64,000 bases of DNA from JAAYCB01 sp012744395 (GTDB lineage Bacteria; Planctomycetota; Planctomycetia; Pirellulales; Thermoguttaceae). Below the pieces are notes generated by a model, which was given only the letters and a program-made list of their open reading frames with translations, was not told the origin of the DNA and made no database searches. The stretch is taken from NCBI GenBank assembly GCA_028703175.1, contig JAQVNJ010000004.1, forward strand, positions 38,707 to 102,706. The letters run 5' to 3'. This document shows positions 60,004-64,000 of this stretch, piece after piece. Numbering within the stretch: the first letter of the stretch is position 1; the number at the start of each line of letters is the position of its first letter. Position numbers and translations under genes: made by a program.

Positions 60004-63000
60004 ATGATTGCCCGCACGCCGACCCTGATTGACACTCGCCGCAGGCACGCCCCTTGGGCCGCCGTTGCCTGGACGGCAATCCTCTGCCTGCCCGCGGTCG
60101 GCGGACCGGCGGCTGCCGCGGGACTGAAGGACTTCACCGCCGACGCCCGGCTAGCGGTGACCAGTGTGACAATCAACGACGGCAGCAAGCCCAAGATTTT
60201 CAACGGGGCCAGGCTGGTCGCCGGCAGGATCGTGCATTACGAAGGGGGCGGCGGCGTGTCGCTGGCGGTCCGGGGAAAGACCGATGTTTCCGCTCTGGAC
60301 CGCGCCGGACTGCTGAGAAACTCGCTGGCCTCCGGCCTGCCGAACCCTGGCGCGGCCACGGCGCCCGGCGGTGGGGCCTCCGCGCCCGGCGTCGCCGTCC
60401 GCTTCGATTCGCCGGTGGTCAATCGCGGGGGACCGGACTTGGTGGTCTTCGAGATGCACAAGGGGGGCGGCGGCGGCGATTGGTTCCATATCGCCCCGAT
60501 CGAAGCCAATCCGGATTGGCAGGGGATCACCGTCAAAAGATACGACATCGACGCTGCCCACGTGGCGTGTCTTGAACTGCCGGGGATGGACCTCTACGGG
60601 CACGCCGCCCCGCTCCGCGACACCCAGTCATTTCTGGAAGGGGGATTGCGGCCCCACACCCAAGCCGAGGGAGGGTTCCAGGCCGTTGCCACGGCGATCG
60701 ACCTTTCGGAAATGGGGGTAAAGGAAGGAGCGTCGAGCTCCGGCGTGGTGCTCCGGTCGGTCTCCGGCCAGCCGGCGTTCGACCCGCTGGCCGTGCTCGG
60801 GTTGCCGTTGCCGTCGGAGGAGAACTTGCTGACCCGCGCGCCGGGGCCGCCGCGTCCCAAGCCATTCGAGCTCCGCGATCGGGCGCTGGGCGGACCGCTC
60901 GCCGGCTGCGAGGAGATCATCTTTGCCCAGCGGGTGCCGGGGACGGACCACTGGTACGGCAATTTCGGACACTATTCGGACGGCCACGCGGGGCATTACG
61001 CGCCCCCGTCCACGCCCAGCTCGCTCGATTACTTCAAGTACGCCTTCGGCGACGGCGGGCGACTCTGCCGCTTCAACCTGCGGACGCGGAAGCTGACCGT
61101 GCTGTTGGACGATCCCCAAGGCGGGGTCCGCGACCCCTGCGTCCATTACGACGGCCAGAAGATCCTCTTCTCCTATCGTCGCGGAGGGACGACGGCCTAT
61201 CACCTTTACGAAATCGACGCCGACGGCGCAAACCTGCGGCAGCTTACCGATGGGCCGGACAACGACATCGAGCCCGTCTATGCGCCCGACGGATCGATCG
61301 TCTTCTGTTCGAGCCGTTGCCGGCGCTACGTGCCGTGCTGGAAGACGCAGGTTGCCACGCTGTACCGCTGCAATGCGGACGGCAGGGAGATTCGCATGAT
61401 CTCCAACAACGCGGAGCAGGAGAACACTCCCTGGATGTTGCCCGACGGCCGCGTGCTCTACATGCGCTGGGAATACGTCGACCGCAATCAACTGCTGTTC
61501 CACCACCTCTGGACGGTCAATCCCGACGGGTCCGGCGTGATGGTCTATTTCGGCAATCAGTATCCGGGCTACGTGATGATCGACGCCAAACCGATTCCCG
61601 GCTCGAACAAGATCGTGGCATCGTTTTCGCCGGGACACGGCATGGCCGAACACATGGGCTACGTGACGATTGTCGACCCGCGCCGCGGCCCGGACGACAT
61701 GGAGATGACCCGCCGCGTGGGGGCGGCGACCTACCGCGATCCCTTCCCCCTGGCCGAGGACCTGTTCCTCGTCGCGAACGCCAAGGGGGTTCATTTTTTG
61801 AGCGGAGACGGCCGGGCGGAGTTGATCTACGGGCCGGACCAGGTCGGCGCGCGGTGGCAGTGCCACGAACCGCGCCCCCTCCGCGCCCGCCGGCGGGAAG
61901 CGATCGTTCCGAGCCGTTTCGGGCCCCAGCGGCCGACGGGGCGATTGGTTCTGTCCGACATCTATGAAGGCCGCAACATGGCCGGCGTCGAGCGGGGAGA
62001 GATCAAGAAGTTGCTCGTGCTGGAACAGCTTCCCAAGCCGGCGAATTTCTCCGGCGGATCGGAACCGCTGACCGTCGGCGGCTCGTTCACGCTACAGCGG
62101 GTGCTGGGCACCGTCCCGGTCGAGGCGGATGGCTCGGCCTACTTCGAAGCCCCGGCCCTGCGATCGCTGTTCTTCGTCGCCTTGGACGAAAACGAGATGT
62201 CGGTCAAACGGATGCAGAGTTTCGTCACGGTCCAGCCGGGCGAAACGACCTCCTGCGTGGGGTGCCACGAGCAGCGGACGCGCACCCCCCATCTCCGCGA
62301 TATCCGCCTGCTCGAGGCAATCAAACGGCCTCCGAGCCGGATCGAGGCGTATGCAGGTCTCCCCGACGTGCTCGATTTCCCCCGCGACATCCAGCCGATT
62401 CTCGACCGCCACTGCGTGGGGTGCCACAATCACGACCGGCACGAGGGCGGCATCAATCTCTCCGGCGACCGCACGCCCTACTACTCCACGGCCTACTGGA
62501 CGATGTTCAGCAAGTCGCTGGTCGTCGACGGGCGCAATTTGCACGGGAACCGTCCGCCGCGGACGATCGGCAGTTCGGCCAGCCGGCTGATGGCCTGCCT
62601 GGACAAGTCCCACTTTGGCGTGGACCTCCCCCGAAGCGAGCGGCAGACGATCCGCGCCTGGGTCGACTCGGGCGCGACCTACAGCGGGACCTATGCCTGC
62701 CTGGGAAGCGGCATGTTTCCCGTCGATTTTCCGGACGAGATTGTCATCAACCGGTGTGCGGGATGCCACAAGGCGACGAAACAGTCGTACCGCAACGTGA
62801 AAAAGGACGCGTTCTACTTTCAATTCGGCAAGCAGGAGCCGCCGCAGCCGCTCCTGGAGCGGATCGACGACATCATCCTGATCCGGCACCTGGCCTATTT
62901 CCAGCTCGGCGAAGCGCCGCTCTACCAGGCGATCTGCAACCTCGACCGGCCGGCCGATTCGCTGTTCCTGCGCGCCCCGCTGGCCAAATCGGCCGGCGGA

Positions 63001-63267
63001 CTCGAGCTCTGCGGCCGGGCGGTGTTCGCGAGCAAGGAGGACGCGGATTACCGCGCGATCCTGGCGCGGATCGAGGAGGCCTCGCGGCGAATGCACGCGG
63101 AGAAACGCTTTGACATGCCCGGCTTCCGACCGAACCGCTACTACATCCGCCAGATGCAGTTGTTCGGCGTTCTCCCCAAGGACCTCGCCGCCGATGCCCC
63201 GATCGATCCCTACCAGACCGATCAGGCGTACTGGCAATCGATCCAGTTCGCACCCCATCCGCAATGA
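60004..63267 (+). CDS. Exported PD40/cytochrome-c (HzsA-like) protein, large
   Basis: The 1087-residue protein has an export signal (WAAVAWTAILCLPAVGGPAA), an N-terminal region of about 280 residues, PD40 propeller repeats (YDGQKILFSYRRGGTTAYHL, EPVYAPDGSIVFCSSRCRRY, ENTPWMLPDGRVLYMRWEYV), and three haem motifs: CVGCHEQ (Cys about 751), CVGCHNH (about 804) and CAGCHK (about 918). It ends in the KRFDMPGF segment also found as a relic at 53137-53283. It is a periplasmic multihaem protein, probably in electron transfer or carbohydrate oxidation. GAGGAG lies upstream of ATG 60004; a TTG at 60001 is in frame. Confidence 0.85.
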   Translation: MIARTPTLIDTRRRHAPWAAVAWTAILCLPAVGGPAAAAGLKDFTADARLAVTSVTINDGSKPKIFNGARLVAGRIVHYEGGGGVSLAVRGKTDVSALDRAGLLRNSLASGLPNPGAATAPGGGASAPGVAVRFDSPVVNRGGPDLVVFEMHKGGGGGDWFHIAPIEANPDWQGITVKRYDIDAAHVACLELPGMDLYGHAAPLRDTQSFLEGGLRPHTQAEGGFQAVATAIDLSEMGVKEGASSSGVVLRSVSGQPAFDPLAVLGLPLPSEENLLTRAPGPPRPKPFELRDRALGGPLAGCEEIIFAQRVPGTDHWYGNFGHYSDGHAGHYAPPSTPSSLDYFKYAFGDGGRLCRFNLRTRKLTVLLDDPQGGVRDPCVHYDGQKILFSYRRGGTTAYHLYEIDADGANLRQLTDGPDNDIEPVYAPDGSIVFCSSRCRRYVPCWKTQVATLYRCNADGREIRMISNNAEQENTPWMLPDGRVLYMRWEYVDRNQLLFHHLWTVNPDGSGVMVYFGNQYPGYVMIDAKPIPGSNKIVASFSPGHGMAEHMGYVTIVDPRRGPDDMEMTRRVGAATYRDPFPLAEDLFLVANAKGVHFLSGDGRAELIYGPDQVGARWQCHEPRPLRARRREAIVPSRFGPQRPTGRLVLSDIYEGRNMAGVERGEIKKLLVLEQLPKPANFSGGSEPLTVGGSFTLQRVLGTVPVEADGSAYFEAPALRSLFFVALDENEMSVKRMQSFVTVQPGETTSCVGCHEQRTRTPHLRDIRLLEAIKRPPSRIEAYAGLPDVLDFPRDIQPILDRHCVGCHNHDRHEGGINLSGDRTPYYSTAYWTMFSKSLVVDGRNLHGNRPPRTIGSSASRLMACLDKSHFGVDLPRSERQTIRAWVDSGATYSGTYACLGSGMFPVDFPDEIVINRCAGCHKATKQSYRNVKKDAFYFQFGKQEPPQPLLERIDDIILIRHLAYFQLGEAPLYQAICNLDRPADSLFLRAPLAKSAGGLELCGRAVFASKEDADYRAILARIEEASRRMHAEKRFDMPGFRPNRYYIRQMQLFGVLPKDLAADAPIDPYQTDQAYWQSIQFAPHPQ

Positions 63268-63369
63268 GCTGTCGGGTGGGGGCTCGCCCTCGCCGGCGCT
63301 TCGGGTTAGCATGGTGGAGCGCGATTCTCGCGCCCGTGGAAACTTGCACCTTTGTCCTTGTATCTTGCC

Positions 63370-63789
63370 ATGAAGAGCAGCCTTGTGCCGGGCGTCGCCG
63401 GCGAATACCGTCATCGTGTCGTTACGGAGAACCTGGTCCGGTTTCGCAAGCCGGACGCGCCGGCGGTCGTCTCCTCGCCCTGGGTGCTGTACGCGATGGA
63501 GACGGCCTCTTACGAGGCGATCCGCCCGCACCTGGATGCCGGAGAGGTCTCGGTCGGCGTGGGCTTCCAGTTTGAGCATCTCGCGGCAACGCCCGCCGGC
63601 GACACGCTTGTCGCCCGGGCGACGATCACCGCCGTCGAAGGCAACAAGATCACGCTGGATTTTGAAGCTCGCGACAGCCACGAGTTGGTCGCCCGAGGGA
63701 CGCACGTCCGGGCCGTGATTGACAAGAGCCGGTTCGAGCGGCGCGTCGACCGGAAGCGGAACCGTACCGGGTCCGCTGCTGGTGAATAG
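63370..63789 (+). CDS. Hot-dog thioesterase, FlK-like
   Basis: The 139-residue protein is a hot-dog fold acyl-CoA thioesterase of the fluoroacetyl-CoA thioesterase (FlK)-like group: SPWVLYAMETASYEAIRPHL with the acidic residue in the ME motif, EVSVGVGFQFEHLAATPAGD, and FEARDSHELVARGTHVRAVI. It would hydrolyse a small acyl-CoA; the substrate is unknown and fluoroacetate is not implied. ATG 63370 is used because it begins just before the conserved core; the ribosome site is weak. Confidence 0.85.
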   Translation: MKSSLVPGVAGEYRHRVVTENLVRFRKPDAPAVVSSPWVLYAMETASYEAIRPHLDAGEVSVGVGFQFEHLAATPAGDTLVARATITAVEGNKITLDFEARDSHELVARGTHVRAVIDKSRFERRVDRKRNRTGSAAGE

Positions 63790-63942
63790 CGGCGACGAGG
63801 ATTCTCGCTCTCGCGGTGGTCCCGCTTTTCCCGGCCGGTCGAGGCCAGCCTGGCCCCGAGAGCGGTGAATTTCCGGTCGCCCATGGGCGGCGTCCCGGCA
63901 TCATCCAGGTCGCCGCGCACACCGACGGGGAATCAGCGCGTT

Positions 63943-64000
63943 ACGCTCCCTTTTCCGCGATCACAAGCATCTCGAAATCGTCGGGCGCAAGCGCTCGGTC
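63943..64000 (-). CDS. C-terminal end of an unidentified gene, running off the window
   Basis: Reading the minus strand from the window edge gives RALAPDDFEMLVIAEKGA and a TAA stop. LVIAEK near the terminus is common in SAM-dependent methyltransferases, but 18 residues are too few to name the family. Confidence 0.35.

Noticed and set aside
48025..63267. Anammox hydrazine synthase
   Set aside because: The genes match only the broad PD40/cytochrome plan. No beta or gamma subunit or hydrazine dehydrogenase is present, and similar proteins are common in non-anammox planctomycetes.

Overview
The window is GC-rich, densely coded bacterial chromosome from a planctomycete, most likely of the Pirellula-like lineage. 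The evidence is a complete Planctomycetes/Verrucomicrobia-type (PVM) bacterial microcompartment operon, a DUF1559 pseudopilin-like protein, a DUF1080 protein, two large PD40/cytochrome-c proteins of the type annotated as 'HzsA-like' in planctomycetes, many secreted proteins with no familiar domain, and intergenic palindromes built on GTTCCCAAGCT. No rRNA, tRNA, CRISPR array, prophage or transposase gene was seen.

Layout. 1-5.2 kb (minus strand): ffh, rpsP, trmD, rplS and a truncated yraN form a translation/secretion cluster, with ldhA upstream of it. 5.7-10.3 kb: a secreted protein of unknown function, then feoA, feoB and a small Cys-rich FeoB partner behind a palindrome that looks like a Fur box. 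10.3-15 kb: a zinc-ribbon membrane protein, a small lipoprotein, bshB1, a DUF1080 protein and a methyltransferase. 15.3-18.8 kb (plus): a secreted GH29 alpha-L-fucosidase, a secreted DUF4832-type protein and a nucleobase deaminase.

19.2-27.2 kb (minus) is the microcompartment operon: DeoR regulator, PduL, two hexameric shell proteins, an acetate-kinase-family kinase, three pentameric shell proteins, a CoA-acylating aldehyde dehydrogenase, an RpiB-like protein of unknown role and a class II aldolase. Together these would cleave fuculose-1-phosphate or rhamnulose-1-phosphate to DHAP and lactaldehyde, and oxidise lactaldehyde through lactyl-CoA and lactyl-phosphate to lactate plus ATP inside a protein shell. 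Four cargo candidates carry short amphipathic helices of the kind that direct proteins into the shell. The neighbouring secreted fucosidase could supply fucose.

27.7-34 kb: a lipoprotein, RNase D, a small conserved planctomycetal protein and a large exported protein with a duplicated TolC-like domain. 34.1-39.1 kb (minus): an iron-sulfur assembly operon that begins with an orphan nuoB, followed by sufC, sufB, sufD, a Rieske ferredoxin and a SufT-like protein. 39.7-50.4 kb (minus): dusB, then a compact group of HEAT-repeat protein, ABC-2 permease, ABC ATPase, large membrane protein and PD40/cytochrome-c protein. 50.7-52.9 kb: mutM and an OFA-family MFS transporter. 53.1-55.7 kb is visibly less GC-rich and holds a relic of a PD40/cytochrome-c gene, a DUF1559 protein, a small exported protein and repeats. 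55.9-64 kb (plus): a 1338-residue exported protein, the second large PD40/cytochrome-c protein and an FlK-like thioesterase. The last 58 bases may be the tail of another minus-strand gene.

The least explained items are the RpiB-like microcompartment cargo, the 457-bp repeat-bounded insertion that supplies the aldolase stop codon, the 12-bp inverted repeat upstream of deoR, the orphan nuoB in the suf operon, and the PD40/cytochrome-c family with its decayed third copy.
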